The notes below the pieces were generated by a model. It worked only from the letters and a program-made list of their open reading frames with translations. It was not told the origin of the DNA and searched no databases. A stretch of DNA of 64,000 nucleotides from Roseibacillus ishigakijimensis (lineage in GTDB: Bacteria; Verrucomicrobiota; Verrucomicrobiia; Verrucomicrobiales; Akkermansiaceae). Position numbers and translations under genes: made by a program. The stretch's first letter is position 1; every line of letters starts with the position of its first letter. Below, one piece after another: positions 41,797 through 50,210 of the stretch. The stretch covers positions 55,483-119,482 of the forward strand of contig NZ_JAENIO010000007.1 in the NCBI RefSeq assembly GCF_016595415.1. Direction: 5' to 3'.

Positions 41797-44700
41797 AATT
41801 CTCCCCCAGCCGCAGGCTAACGGATTCGCCCTCCCCGCCGTCATCCTGCTCTCCGCCGCCCTCCTTTTGCTCCTGGTCACTCTCATGACCATCGTGGACT
41901 TGGAGCGCAATAGCTCGCGGGCCCGGGTGGGGGCCTACCGGGCCGAACTGGCCGCCGATTCTGCCTTTGAGGAGGCCAAATCCCTGCTGGCGGCGGCTGC
42001 TTCCAACGACAGCTTTGCGGTCGGGGTGGTGCCCTTTGCCGCCGAGTTTGATGACAATGGAGATGGCGTCATTTCGAGCGTGGAAGATGGCGATCTCTCC
42101 GCCGAGGATGGCGAGCGGGGCCGACCCTATCTCTATGCCATCCAGGGCGACATCAATGGGGGCGCTCTCGACTATCGGTTTCTGCCCTTGTTTGCCACTA
42201 CTCACGGGCCCGGGCGCCAGCGGGTGCAGGCCGATGGCACCTTGGAAGTGCCCGATGATCCCGGTCTGCCGCAGGGGGGAGAGACGATGGGCAATCTGGA
42301 TAGCCGGGTCGCGGTGACGGGGCCTCCCCACCTGCAACCCCCGGTGACCGCCTGGCGCATGATGTATGATCAGGAGGGCGAGCCAATGGCGCGTTATTCC
42401 TATTGGGTGGAAGATACCCAGGGCTATCTCGACGCTGATTACGCGCCGGGGAATAGCCTCAGTGGCGGGCATGTGCGCGCCAATGAGATCGCCTCCAACA
42501 CGAGCTACTGGCAGGCCTCCCTTCGCAATGAGGCGGCGCAATACTACTCCGATGGAGGGCAGGTCCCGCTCTGGCCCGCTCCAGGGCTCAATCCCGGTTA
42601 TCGGGAGGAAGCTCCCGGGTTCTTCACTCCCAGTCACCGCTTGCTCAACCAGATTGCGATTCACACCCTTGACCAGAATGGCGATGGTCTCAAGGACGTC
42701 ACCCAGTTCGACGACCTTGTGCGCAGCCAAGCTTCCAAAGCTCCGACTCCGGGCAGTTTGCTGGCCCTCCTCGGAGCCCAGGCCCCCTTGCAGCGGGTGG
42801 CCAGTGGAGTGGATCGAGGACGCTTGGAGCTGACGGGGGCTGCCAATGGCGTCGAGAATCGGTGGGTGGAGGAAAACATCATCACCGGCAATCGGGGATG
42901 GGAGGAACAGGCCCTCATCCCCCATGTGCCCGGGCTGGATGCGGCGGTGATGGGCACCCCGCGCAAGAATCTCAATCTCCTCCTCCGCTCGGCGGCGACG
43001 GGAGCGGTCGGTGGCGTGCTGGCCCAAGGAGAAATGGCGGTGGGTGAAATGGCTGACTTCATCGAGCGGGCTCTGCCGGATTTCGCGGAAGAGCGCCAGG
43101 GCGGCTTCCCGGAGGACTATCTGCGCACGCTCGCCGCCAGTGCCTTTGATTACGCCGATAACGACGACATTCCCCATGTCAAGGAAGGGGTCTACCGTGG
43201 CGTGGACTCCCATCCCCTGATCTCGGAGTTTGTCACCACCACCACTTGGCAGTGGACCGACCACCCGGACGATGAGCCTGGCTCCGGACAGGAATTTTTG
43301 GGGAAAAGTTTCCTTCGCGTGAATGGGGACCTCTACATTCTGATGACGGTGGAGATTTTTGCCGAGCTCTGGAACATGAGCAATCACCGCATCGAGGGCA
43401 CGGCCGAGTTCGCCTACGAGAACAACTACTCCTTTCCCGTCTTGGGCAACCCCGGGGTGACCTTCATGGGCAACGTCCTAGCCAATACCGGGGGCCCCAA
43501 TGGCGACAGCTTCTCCTCCCATGAGCTCGTCGAGCATGCCGACGGCTATTTCTATTCCCCGCCCCGCAACATCATCCTGGAGCCCAACGAACATCGGTTG
43601 GTGCGGGCCGCCGTGGTGCGCTATGGCTTCTATGTGGGTGATGAGGATCAGTTCGTTCCCGAGCCCATCCCCACCATCGATGGCGATGAAGGAAATTCCC
43701 AATACCGCCTGCGTTGGAATGGGGTCCTCTGCGACCGGGCGGCCGGTGGACTCGAGCGGGTCGCAATGACCAAGCTCGATACCAAGGCACCTCAGAGCAA
43801 AGCTGTCATATGCGGCACCTGGGGGCCTTACGGTGCCTTTTACACCGGCATGCAGGATGTCCGGCAGTCTTGGTGGGCCGGGGTCAATGATTCCTTTCCT
43901 GAAGGAATTGTGTCGGAAAACAGTTACCCCCAGAACTACACCCCCGGGCGCCGGAATGTGCGCTACGGATCGATTGGAAATAGTCCCGACGCCCCTTATG
44001 GCCGGGTCTTGCCCTCGGAGTGGCCTGACGGCGGGCATGACGCTTCTTTCGATCTGGATTCCTTCAAGGCAAATGACTCGCAGGACCGATCCATTCGCCC
44101 CGATGCACCTAATTTCGTGCAAATGAAATTGCCCGCCGACCCGGACACCGCCCCCATGTTTGTTTCCAATCTGGGTCGCTTCATCAGTGAGACGGAGTTG
44201 GGCAACGTTTTTGATCCCATCATGTGGAAAGGCCGCGATAATCCCGGCCAAAGTATCGAGACCTGGTACTATCGCGAGAACAACGACGGGGGTGAGCCCG
44301 AGGTCTCCAACCGTGCGAGCGAAGCGAATCACGTGGGCGGGGGCAATACCCTTCGCATCGGTCGGCCCGAGCATGAAAAATTCGCTCGCGAGCCCGGCAC
44401 CCGGGCTTCCCGCCTCCTCGATCTCTTTCACTGTGGTGTCCCGCTCTCCGATGACGAGAACAAACGCGTGGGCAACAAGCGGCAGATCGAAGGCCACATC
44501 AATATCAACACCGCTCCCCGCGATGTCCTGCGAGCTCTCGCTGCGGGAGTTCTCGCCGCCGATCCCCTGATCGGCCTGGAGGCTTCCTTTGATACTCGCA
44601 ATTCCTTTGCCCCTCGGCTGGTGCGCATGGCGGGAGAAGTCTCGGCGGCGGAGGTTGGCAATCGCAGCGAGGGCTTCAGCGACGAAGCGGGCTACCTCGC

Positions 44701-45091
44701 CGATGCCATCATTGCCGGTCGTCCCTACGTGTCGCTTTCCCAGTTGGCGGACCTGGCTTACCCGCTCGATCACCCCAATACCACTCTGCGCGGGCAGCCG
44801 GTCTTTGGCAATAAGCTCAACCATCGCATCGGAGAACGGCTGCAGCGCACCGACCGGGCCGCCGAAGAAGTCTTTGCCCGCGTCTATAATTCCAGCACGG
44901 TGCGTAGTCGCAACTTTCGCATCCACGTCATTGGACAGGCCTTGCAAAAAACGCCTTCCGGCAACCTCCGGGTGCGGGGGACGCGCAAAAAAAGCTTCCG
45001 CGTCTTTGTCGATGCCGGTGCCCGCACCGCCTCCGGCTCGATCAATCCCTCCAACCTTAAGATCGAAACTCTTTATGAAACGAATTTGTAG
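41786..45091 (+). CDS. Verru_Chthon cassette protein A (GspK-like tip pseudopilin)
   Basis: The 1101-residue product starts with G|FALPAVILLSAALLLLLVTLM: a prepilin-like hydrophobic N-terminus that lacks Glu5, as GspK does. Around residues 903-916 it contains HININTAPRDVLRAL, matching the INxNTA segment of GspK/T2SSK proteins, and later SLSQLADLAYP. The long middle is mostly strands and turns. Together with the three preceding genes the order is GspH-I-J-K-like. The ATG at 41786 is chosen over a TTG six bases upstream. It is about three times the size of normal GspK. Confidence 0.78.
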   Translation: MRTRILPQPQANGFALPAVILLSAALLLLLVTLMTIVDLERNSSRARVGAYRAELAADSAFEEAKSLLAAAASNDSFAVGVVPFAAEFDDNGDGVISSVEDGDLSAEDGERGRPYLYAIQGDINGGALDYRFLPLFATTHGPGRQRVQADGTLEVPDDPGLPQGGETMGNLDSRVAVTGPPHLQPPVTAWRMMYDQEGEPMARYSYWVEDTQGYLDADYAPGNSLSGGHVRANEIASNTSYWQASLRNEAAQYYSDGGQVPLWPAPGLNPGYREEAPGFFTPSHRLLNQIAIHTLDQNGDGLKDVTQFDDLVRSQASKAPTPGSLLALLGAQAPLQRVASGVDRGRLELTGAANGVENRWVEENIITGNRGWEEQALIPHVPGLDAAVMGTPRKNLNLLLRSAATGAVGGVLAQGEMAVGEMADFIERALPDFAEERQGGFPEDYLRTLAASAFDYADNDDIPHVKEGVYRGVDSHPLISEFVTTTTWQWTDHPDDEPGSGQEFLGKSFLRVNGDLYILMTVEIFAELWNMSNHRIEGTAEFAYENNYSFPVLGNPGVTFMGNVLANTGGPNGDSFSSHELVEHADGYFYSPPRNIILEPNEHRLVRAAVVRYGFYVGDEDQFVPEPIPTIDGDEGNSQYRLRWNGVLCDRAAGGLERVAMTKLDTKAPQSKAVICGTWGPYGAFYTGMQDVRQSWWAGVNDSFPEGIVSENSYPQNYTPGRRNVRYGSIGNSPDAPYGRVLPSEWPDGGHDASFDLDSFKANDSQDRSIRPDAPNFVQMKLPADPDTAPMFVSNLGRFISETELGNVFDPIMWKGRDNPGQSIETWYYRENNDGGEPEVSNRASEANHVGGGNTLRIGRPEHEKFAREPGTRASRLLDLFHCGVPLSDDENKRVGNKRQIEGHININTAPRDVLRALAAGVLAADPLIGLEASFDTRNSFAPRLVRMAGEVSAAEVGNRSEGFSDEAGYLADAIIAGRPYVSLSQLADLAYPLDHPNTTLRGQPVFGNKLNHRIGERLQRTDRAAEEVFARVYNSSTVRSRNFRIHVIGQALQKTPSGNLRVRGTRKKSFRVFVDAGARTASGSINPSNLKIETLYETNL

Positions 45092-45755
45092 TCTCCTCTT
45101 TCTCCTTTCCCTCCAGCTGTGTCTCGCTCAGGGAGAGGTGCCCGATGATGTCGGGTTTGTCCGTTTCATGAACCTGATCGATGCCGGTCAGGGTAAGGTG
45201 GATTTGAAAATTGACGGCAGCACCATTTGGAAACCGGGCTACACCTTGGGCCAGCGGACCGGGGCCCTTCCCTACCGGGGTGGCAAGCGGTCTTTCCTGG
45301 TTAGCCGGGAAGGCTGCCTGCCTGCCGAGCGCGAAATCACGGTGGAGGCCGGCAAAGCCCAGACCGTGGTCGCCTTCGCGGAAGAGGAATTCGATGAAAA
45401 CGGCGAATCCCTCGGCTGGCAAATCAAGCTCGCCCGCCTCGCCCAGCACACCCCGGAATCCGGCCTGGTGGTGACCTTTATTTCTTTCTGCAAGGAAGAC
45501 GTCATCGACCTCGAAATCACCGAGGCCATGTCGCAAAAGACCTTCAAGCAAGCGGTCAACAAGCGCCGCACCACCCGGCTGAAACTGGTGGAAAACGGCC
45601 GGGTGCGGGCCTCGGTGAAGTGCGGGGGCGATTACATCGGCACCATCAAGGTCGACGACGAGGGCAACTACGTGGCCTTCATCTTCGAAGGAGATGAGGG
45701 GCGCAAGAAGCTCATCACCTTCTACGATCCCGAGTTCATGATCTCAGGCAGTTGA
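45075..45755 (+). CDS. Secreted hypothetical protein coupled to the pseudopilin cassette
   Basis: The 226-residue product has a signal peptide (ICSLLFLLSLQLCLAQG) and a mature part rich in strands with the pattern VRFMNLIDAG, GYTLGQRTGALPYRGG and KRSFLVSREGC near its start. I do not recognise the family. Its ATG overlaps the end of protein A by 17 bases, so it belongs to the same operon. It could be a surface partner or substrate of the pseudopilus; this is inference. Confidence 0.7.
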   Translation: MKRICSLLFLLSLQLCLAQGEVPDDVGFVRFMNLIDAGQGKVDLKIDGSTIWKPGYTLGQRTGALPYRGGKRSFLVSREGCLPAEREITVEAGKAQTVVAFAEEEFDENGESLGWQIKLARLAQHTPESGLVVTFISFCKEDVIDLEITEAMSQKTFKQAVNKRRTTRLKLVENGRVRASVKCGGDYIGTIKVDDEGNYVAFIFEGDEGRKKLITFYDPEFMISGS

Positions 45756-45759
45756 TACG

Positions 45760-47241
45760 ATGAATACTCTGACGCGAAGAAAATTTCTGGGCGGGGCGAC
45801 GGCGGCAATGGCTTTGGCCGCGCGGGCTCGGGCCGAGGAAAAAGGGAGCGCCGACTCCGGTCTGGCGATCTTTCACACCACCGATTTGCATGGTCACATC
45901 TTGTCCACCGAATCCTATGAGGGCGAGAAGGACCTCGGGGGCCTCGCCCGCTGTGCCAGCCAAATCCGGGCTTGGCGCAAGCAGTCGCCCCATCACCTCC
46001 TCCTCGATATCGGTGATGTCTACCAAGGCACCCTCGTGAGCTGGCAGACCCGGGGCAAGCTCATGATCGATCTCTTCAACAAGCTCGGCTACGATGCCTG
46101 GGTCCTGGGCAACCACGAGTTTGACTGGGGGCCGGAAGTGGTGGAAGAAGCCCTCAATCGGTCCAACATGCCGGTGTTGGCTGCCAACGTGAAGCTGGAT
46201 GGCAAGCTCGTCGGGGCCGAGCGCACGGAAGGACTTTTTCAAAAGCTGCGCCCTTGGATCATGCGCGAGGTGGCGGGCGAGAAGGTGGCCGTCATCGGCC
46301 TCATCACCCCGGGACTTCCCGCCTGGCTCCGGCCAGAGCTGCTGGGACCGCTCGAAGCCGTGGACCCCGCCCCGGTCTTGCAGCGTTGCGTGGCCGAGGT
46401 GAAAAGTGAGGGGGCTACCAAGATCATCGTCGCCGGGCACATGGGCTACCGCGAGCGCGGCGACGACTACGCCAATCCTCTGGCCCACACCCTGCGCGAC
46501 TCGGGCGTGCAGGCCTACCTGGGAGGTCATTCCCACCGCCGCAACGAGCGCTTTCTCGTGGAAGGCGTGCCCTGCACCCAGGCCAGTTATCATGGTCTGG
46601 ATTGTGGCCGGGTGCGCTTCATGGCGGATCTCGCCCGCATGGAGCTGGCCCGCATGGACGCGGCAGTGGCCTCCGATGAGGTGGTGCTCCAAGCCGCTCG
46701 GCCCTTTTTGGAAAAAGCGGAAGCGGAGACGGCCCGCGTGGTGGGCCAGGTGCCCGTTGCTCTCTCCGGAACGGCCGCCATCCGCGACTTTTTGGCGGAA
46801 GCTTTCCTCGCCGCCGCTTCCCGCAGCGGTGAAGAGGCGGAGGGCGTTTTTCACGGCACCTTTGGCACCAAAGAAATCGCCCGGGGTGACTTCACGGTGG
46901 CCGATGCCTGGCAGCATTTGCCTTACGAAAACCGCCTGGTCCTTGCCGAACTGACCAGCGAGGAGCTGGTGGCCGTGCTGCAGGAAGCGGAAGGGGATCG
47001 TTACTCCGACCGCGCGCTCTTTGGCCTACAGGTCATTCGCGATGCTGCCGGGAAGGTGGTGGCCGTGCGCGGCACTCCCCAGCGCGAGCGCTACCGGGTC
47101 ATTTTCAACAGCTATGATGCTCAGTCCGGGGGACGCCGACTCACCACCCTGCGCGACATCTTGGCCCGGCCCGCGGCCCGCTCGCGATTGATTCCGCTGG
47201 ACACGAGGGAGGCTTTGCTGGATTACGTAGCGGACCTTTAG
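45760..47241 (+). CDS. Tat-exported 5'-nucleotidase / UDP-sugar hydrolase family protein
   Basis: The 493-residue product begins with a Tat-type leader (TRRKFLGGATAAMALAARARA). It then has a metallophosphoesterase domain: HTTDLHGH (metal-binding DxH), DIGDVYQG, GNHEFDW, then GHMGYRERG and GGHSH, followed by a C-terminal 5'-nucleotidase domain. Members remove phosphate from extracellular nucleotides or split UDP-sugars. The substrate is not decidable here. It starts four bases after the cassette-linked gene, so it is probably part of that operon. Confidence 0.88.
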   Translation: MNTLTRRKFLGGATAAMALAARARAEEKGSADSGLAIFHTTDLHGHILSTESYEGEKDLGGLARCASQIRAWRKQSPHHLLLDIGDVYQGTLVSWQTRGKLMIDLFNKLGYDAWVLGNHEFDWGPEVVEEALNRSNMPVLAANVKLDGKLVGAERTEGLFQKLRPWIMREVAGEKVAVIGLITPGLPAWLRPELLGPLEAVDPAPVLQRCVAEVKSEGATKIIVAGHMGYRERGDDYANPLAHTLRDSGVQAYLGGHSHRRNERFLVEGVPCTQASYHGLDCGRVRFMADLARMELARMDAAVASDEVVLQAARPFLEKAEAETARVVGQVPVALSGTAAIRDFLAEAFLAAASRSGEEAEGVFHGTFGTKEIARGDFTVADAWQHLPYENRLVLAELTSEELVAVLQEAEGDRYSDRALFGLQVIRDAAGKVVAVRGTPQRERYRVIFNSYDAQSGGRRLTTLRDILARPAARSRLIPLDTREALLDYVADL

Positions 47242-47250
47242 CCCTTCATC

Positions 47251-47574
47251 ATGAAAAAGGAGACCGACTACTATCTGTGCCCGGACTGCGGGGCGGAAGT
47301 CGCGGTCGGTTCTTCCGGGTGCCGGGCCTGCGGTCCCCGCAAAGTGGCCCAGTGCATGGGGCGCAAGAAGAAGCAGGCCCGCAAGAAACGCTCCTGGGAG
47401 CAGGACTCGGCCTCCGATGGCCTCGATTTGCCCGGGGACGATGATTTTGATTACGAGGACTACGTGGCGCGCGAGTTCGGCGGCAAGCCCCATCGCCGCG
47501 TCGGCCTGGCCTGGTATTGGTGGCTCACGGCGGTGTTGCTGTTGGTCTCGTTTTTCCTCTTGGTGTTCTCCTGA
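47251..47574 (+). CDS. Small zinc-ribbon membrane protein
   Basis: The 107-residue product has an N-terminal CPDC...CRAC zinc ribbon, a very basic middle (GRKKKQARKKRSW), an acidic patch (DLPGDDDFDYED) and one C-terminal membrane helix (WWLTAVLLLVSFFLLVFS). The cytoplasmic zinc ribbon suggests a protein-binding or assembly role; no function is known to me. It lies nine bases downstream of the nucleotidase gene. Confidence 0.65.
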   Translation: MKKETDYYLCPDCGAEVAVGSSGCRACGPRKVAQCMGRKKKQARKKRSWEQDSASDGLDLPGDDDFDYEDYVAREFGGKPHRRVGLAWYWWLTAVLLLVSFFLLVFS

Positions 47575-47653
47575 AGAGGAGTGAACCGTTTCTAACTTTT
47601 ATAAAAATTCACCGATTAAAATTATCGATTCGCGGAGATGATCTGATTTAGTG

Positions 47654-47676
47654 ATTTTGCTTCTGCGAAGCAAAAT
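47654..47676 (+). promoter_or_regulatory. Perfect hairpin directly before the sulfatase start codon
   Basis: Two 9-base arms ATTTTGCTT / AAGCAAAAT, extended to 10 bp by an inner C-G pair around TGC, end one base before the ATG of the sulfatase. Such a stem over the ribosome-binding region would normally block initiation, so it may be a translational switch, or the true start may be the GTG at 47651, upstream of the hairpin. Confidence 0.4.
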
Positions 47677-47677
47677 T

Positions 47678-49198
47678 ATGAAAATTAGCACCATCTTACT
47701 TGCGATTCTATCTTTCGGTGTGGCCTCCGGCGGCGCCCAGGAGAAGAAACCGAATATTCTCGTCATCTGGGGGGATGATGTCGGGATGTGGAACATCAGC
47801 GCCTACCACCGGGGCATGATGTCCGGAGAAACCCCTCACATCGACCGTCTGGCCAAGGAGGGGAAACTCTTCATGGACCACTACGCCCACGCTTCCTGCA
47901 CGGCCGGGCGCGCGGCTTTCCTCACCGGTCAATCACCCCTCCGCGTCGGCTTGGCCACGGTCGGTCTTCCCGGGGCGGAGCAGGGCTTGCAAAAAGAAGA
48001 CCCCACCTTGGCGGAGATGCTCAAGCCCCTCGGCTACGCGACCGGTCAGTTTGGGAAAAATCACTTGGGCGACCGCGATGAGCACCTGCCCACTGCCCAT
48101 GGCTTCGACGAGTTCTACGGCATCCTCTATCACCTGAATGCCGGGGAGTATGTGGAGCAGGAAGATTATCCCACCGAGGCCATCACCAAGGCCGGCTTCG
48201 GACAACGGGGCATTATCCACTCCTGGGCTCAACCCGATGGCAGCCAAAAAATCGAGGACTTGGGGAACTTTGGACGCGAGAGACAGCGCACCTTGGACCA
48301 AGAGGTTCTCGGCGAGTCCACCCGCTTCATCCGTGAAGCGGTGGAAGAGGAGAAACCCTTCTTCGTGTGGCACAACATGACCCGCATGCACTACCGCACC
48401 AACCTCAGCGAGGAATACGAGGGTGCGACCGGATTCGGAATCTACGCCGACGGCATGAAGGAGCTTGATGACGATGTGGGCGAGTTGCTGGACCTGCTCG
48501 ATGAGCTGGGCATCGCGGACAACACCGTGGTCGTCTTTTCCACCGACAACGGAGCTGCTTCCAACTCCTGGCCCGATGGGGGAAACCATCCCTTCCGTGG
48601 CGAAAAAGGAGTGGGCGGCTACGAGGGTGGCTTCAAGGTCCCCTGCGTGGTGAAATGGCCCGGCGTGGTCGAACCCGGAACCACCACCGGCGAGCTCATG
48701 GCGATGGAAGACTGGGCTCCCACCATCATGGCGCAACTCGGGCAACCGGACCTCAAGGAAAAGCTCCTCACCGGGCACAAGCTCGGCGAACGCGAATACA
48801 AGGTTCACCTCGATGGCTACGACCAGACCCCCATCCTGACGGGGGAGGGCCCCAGCAACCGCAAAGAGTTCTTCTTCTTCTCGGAAACCACCTTCCATGG
48901 CGTGCGTTTCGGGGAATGGAAATTCCTCTTCACCGAGCAGGACAAGTGGTTCAATGGCGTGCAGAATCGCTTGGCCACCCCCCTCATCACCCGCTTGGAC
49001 CTCGATCCTTTCGAGCGCTTCCACGAGGCGCGCGGATTCGACGAATGGCAGGAGAACCGTTCCTGGGCTCTCGCCCCCGCGATGGGCATCGTGGCGAAGT
49101 TCTTTGAGTCCTTCGAAGAATACCCTCCTCGCCAGGCGAGTATGGGCTTCGACACCAGCGAAGTGATGAAAAAGATGTCGGATTCGCATTCTCGCTAA
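47678..49198 (+). CDS. Secreted sulfatase (alkaline-phosphatase superfamily), Cys-type
   Basis: The 506-residue product has a signal peptide (ISTILLAILSFGVASGGAQ) and belongs to the sulfatase family: WGDDVG metal site, then the HASCTAGRAAFLTGQ activation motif, in which Cys74 should be oxidised to formylglycine. GQFGKNHLGDR and STDNGAA follow. It probably desulfates marine or host polysaccharides. No formylglycine-generating enzyme is visible in the window. The open frame also allows a GTG start at 47651; the hairpin there makes the choice uncertain. Confidence 0.9.
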   Translation: MKISTILLAILSFGVASGGAQEKKPNILVIWGDDVGMWNISAYHRGMMSGETPHIDRLAKEGKLFMDHYAHASCTAGRAAFLTGQSPLRVGLATVGLPGAEQGLQKEDPTLAEMLKPLGYATGQFGKNHLGDRDEHLPTAHGFDEFYGILYHLNAGEYVEQEDYPTEAITKAGFGQRGIIHSWAQPDGSQKIEDLGNFGRERQRTLDQEVLGESTRFIREAVEEEKPFFVWHNMTRMHYRTNLSEEYEGATGFGIYADGMKELDDDVGELLDLLDELGIADNTVVVFSTDNGAASNSWPDGGNHPFRGEKGVGGYEGGFKVPCVVKWPGVVEPGTTTGELMAMEDWAPTIMAQLGQPDLKEKLLTGHKLGEREYKVHLDGYDQTPILTGEGPSNRKEFFFFSETTFHGVRFGEWKFLFTEQDKWFNGVQNRLATPLITRLDLDPFERFHEARGFDEWQENRSWALAPAMGIVAKFFESFEEYPPRQASMGFDTSEVMKKMSDSHSR

Positions 49199-49219
49199 GC
49201 TGTTTTCTTCCTTCCCAGT

Positions 49220-49249
49220 CCTTTTGACTTTTCGACAAAAGTCAAAAGG
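49220..49249. terminator. Perfect 13-bp stem-loop after the sulfatase
   Basis: CCTTTTGACTTTT and its exact complement flank the loop CGAC, 22 bases after the stop codon. It has no T run of its own, but an inverted T/A composition could let it stop transcription from either side. It may also be a dispersed palindromic element. Confidence 0.5.
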
Positions 49250-49367
49250 CAACGAAAAGGTCTGGCGGAGTTCCCCTTGAGCCAGGTTCCGCATGTTCTC
49301 CTTCAGGGGCACCCGTCAGGCCTTTCCTCCTTCTGCTTTCTTCCTTCTGTAGACCTTTTTATCTCCT

Positions 49368-50165
49368 ATGAAACTTTCCTTCTTGTCGCCCTCTTCCCTC
49401 GCGACCCTTTTTCTCGGCCTCGCGCCGCTCTCTCTTTCCGCTGATGAAGCGAATTTGGCGAAAGAGCTCGCCAATCCAGTGAGCTCTCTCATTAGTGTTC
49501 CTCTTCAAAACAACCTCGATTTCGGCATCGGCCCGGGTGAGGGGCACCGTTACACCCTCAATCTCCAGCCCGTGATGCCGTTTGAGATCAACGAGGATTG
49601 GAATCTCATCTCGCGCACGATCTTCCCCCTGGTGGAGACGGAGGGAACCCAGGCTGATGGCTCGGGTGATGCCTTTGGATTGGGGGATACCGTGCAATCC
49701 TTTTTCCTGTCGCCCGAAAACAGCTCGCTGATTTGGGGCGCGGGGGCAGCCTTTCTTCTCCCAACCGCAACCGATGAAATCTTGGGCGGCGACCGCTGGG
49801 GGGCTGGGCCCACTGCGGTCGTGTTGAAGCAGGAGGGGCCTTGGTCGGTGGGGATGCTTGCCAACCACCTATGGGATCTGGGGGGCGACCATTCCCGCGA
49901 CGAGGTCAATGCGACCTTTGTGCAACCCTTTGTCAACTACATCACCGAAAACAAAACCACCTATGCCTTGAACGTGGAAGCGACCTACGATTGGCATGGG
50001 GAAGAATGGACGATGCCGGTCAACATGATGGTGAGCCAGCTCTTCACGATCGGTGACCAGCCGGTGCAAGTTTTCGGTGGCTTCCGTTATTATCTGGATG
50101 CTCCCCAAGGCGGTCCCGAGTGGGGCCTTCGCTTTGGAATCACCTTCCTTTTCCCCGCGAATTAA
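49368..50165 (+). CDS. Outer-membrane beta-barrel protein, putative transporter (MetA-like)
   Basis: The 265-residue product has a signal peptide (LATLFLGLAPLSLSA). The mature part has the pattern LISVPLQNNLDFGIGPGEGHRYTLNLQPVMPFEINEDWNLISRTIFPL split over short strands, with alternating hydrophobic residues to the end, closing LRFGITFLFPAN (C-terminal aromatic strand, as expected for an outer-membrane barrel). Members of this family are often annotated as transporters or, misleadingly, as neuromedin U. The substrate is unknown. Confidence 0.65.
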   Translation: MKLSFLSPSSLATLFLGLAPLSLSADEANLAKELANPVSSLISVPLQNNLDFGIGPGEGHRYTLNLQPVMPFEINEDWNLISRTIFPLVETEGTQADGSGDAFGLGDTVQSFFLSPENSSLIWGAGAAFLLPTATDEILGGDRWGAGPTAVVLKQEGPWSVGMLANHLWDLGGDHSRDEVNATFVQPFVNYITENKTTYALNVEATYDWHGEEWTMPVNMMVSQLFTIGDQPVQVFGGFRYYLDAPQGGPEWGLRFGITFLFPAN

Positions 50166-50210
50166 GCGCTGCAAAGGGAGGCCCGCATTTGTCTGCAGAA
50201 AGTTTTCCCT

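Noticed and set aside
41768..44947. Two long minus-strand open frames (539 and 489 codons) opposite the GspK-like gene
   Set aside because: Antisense to a coupled gene in a clear operon; no start signals or motifs.
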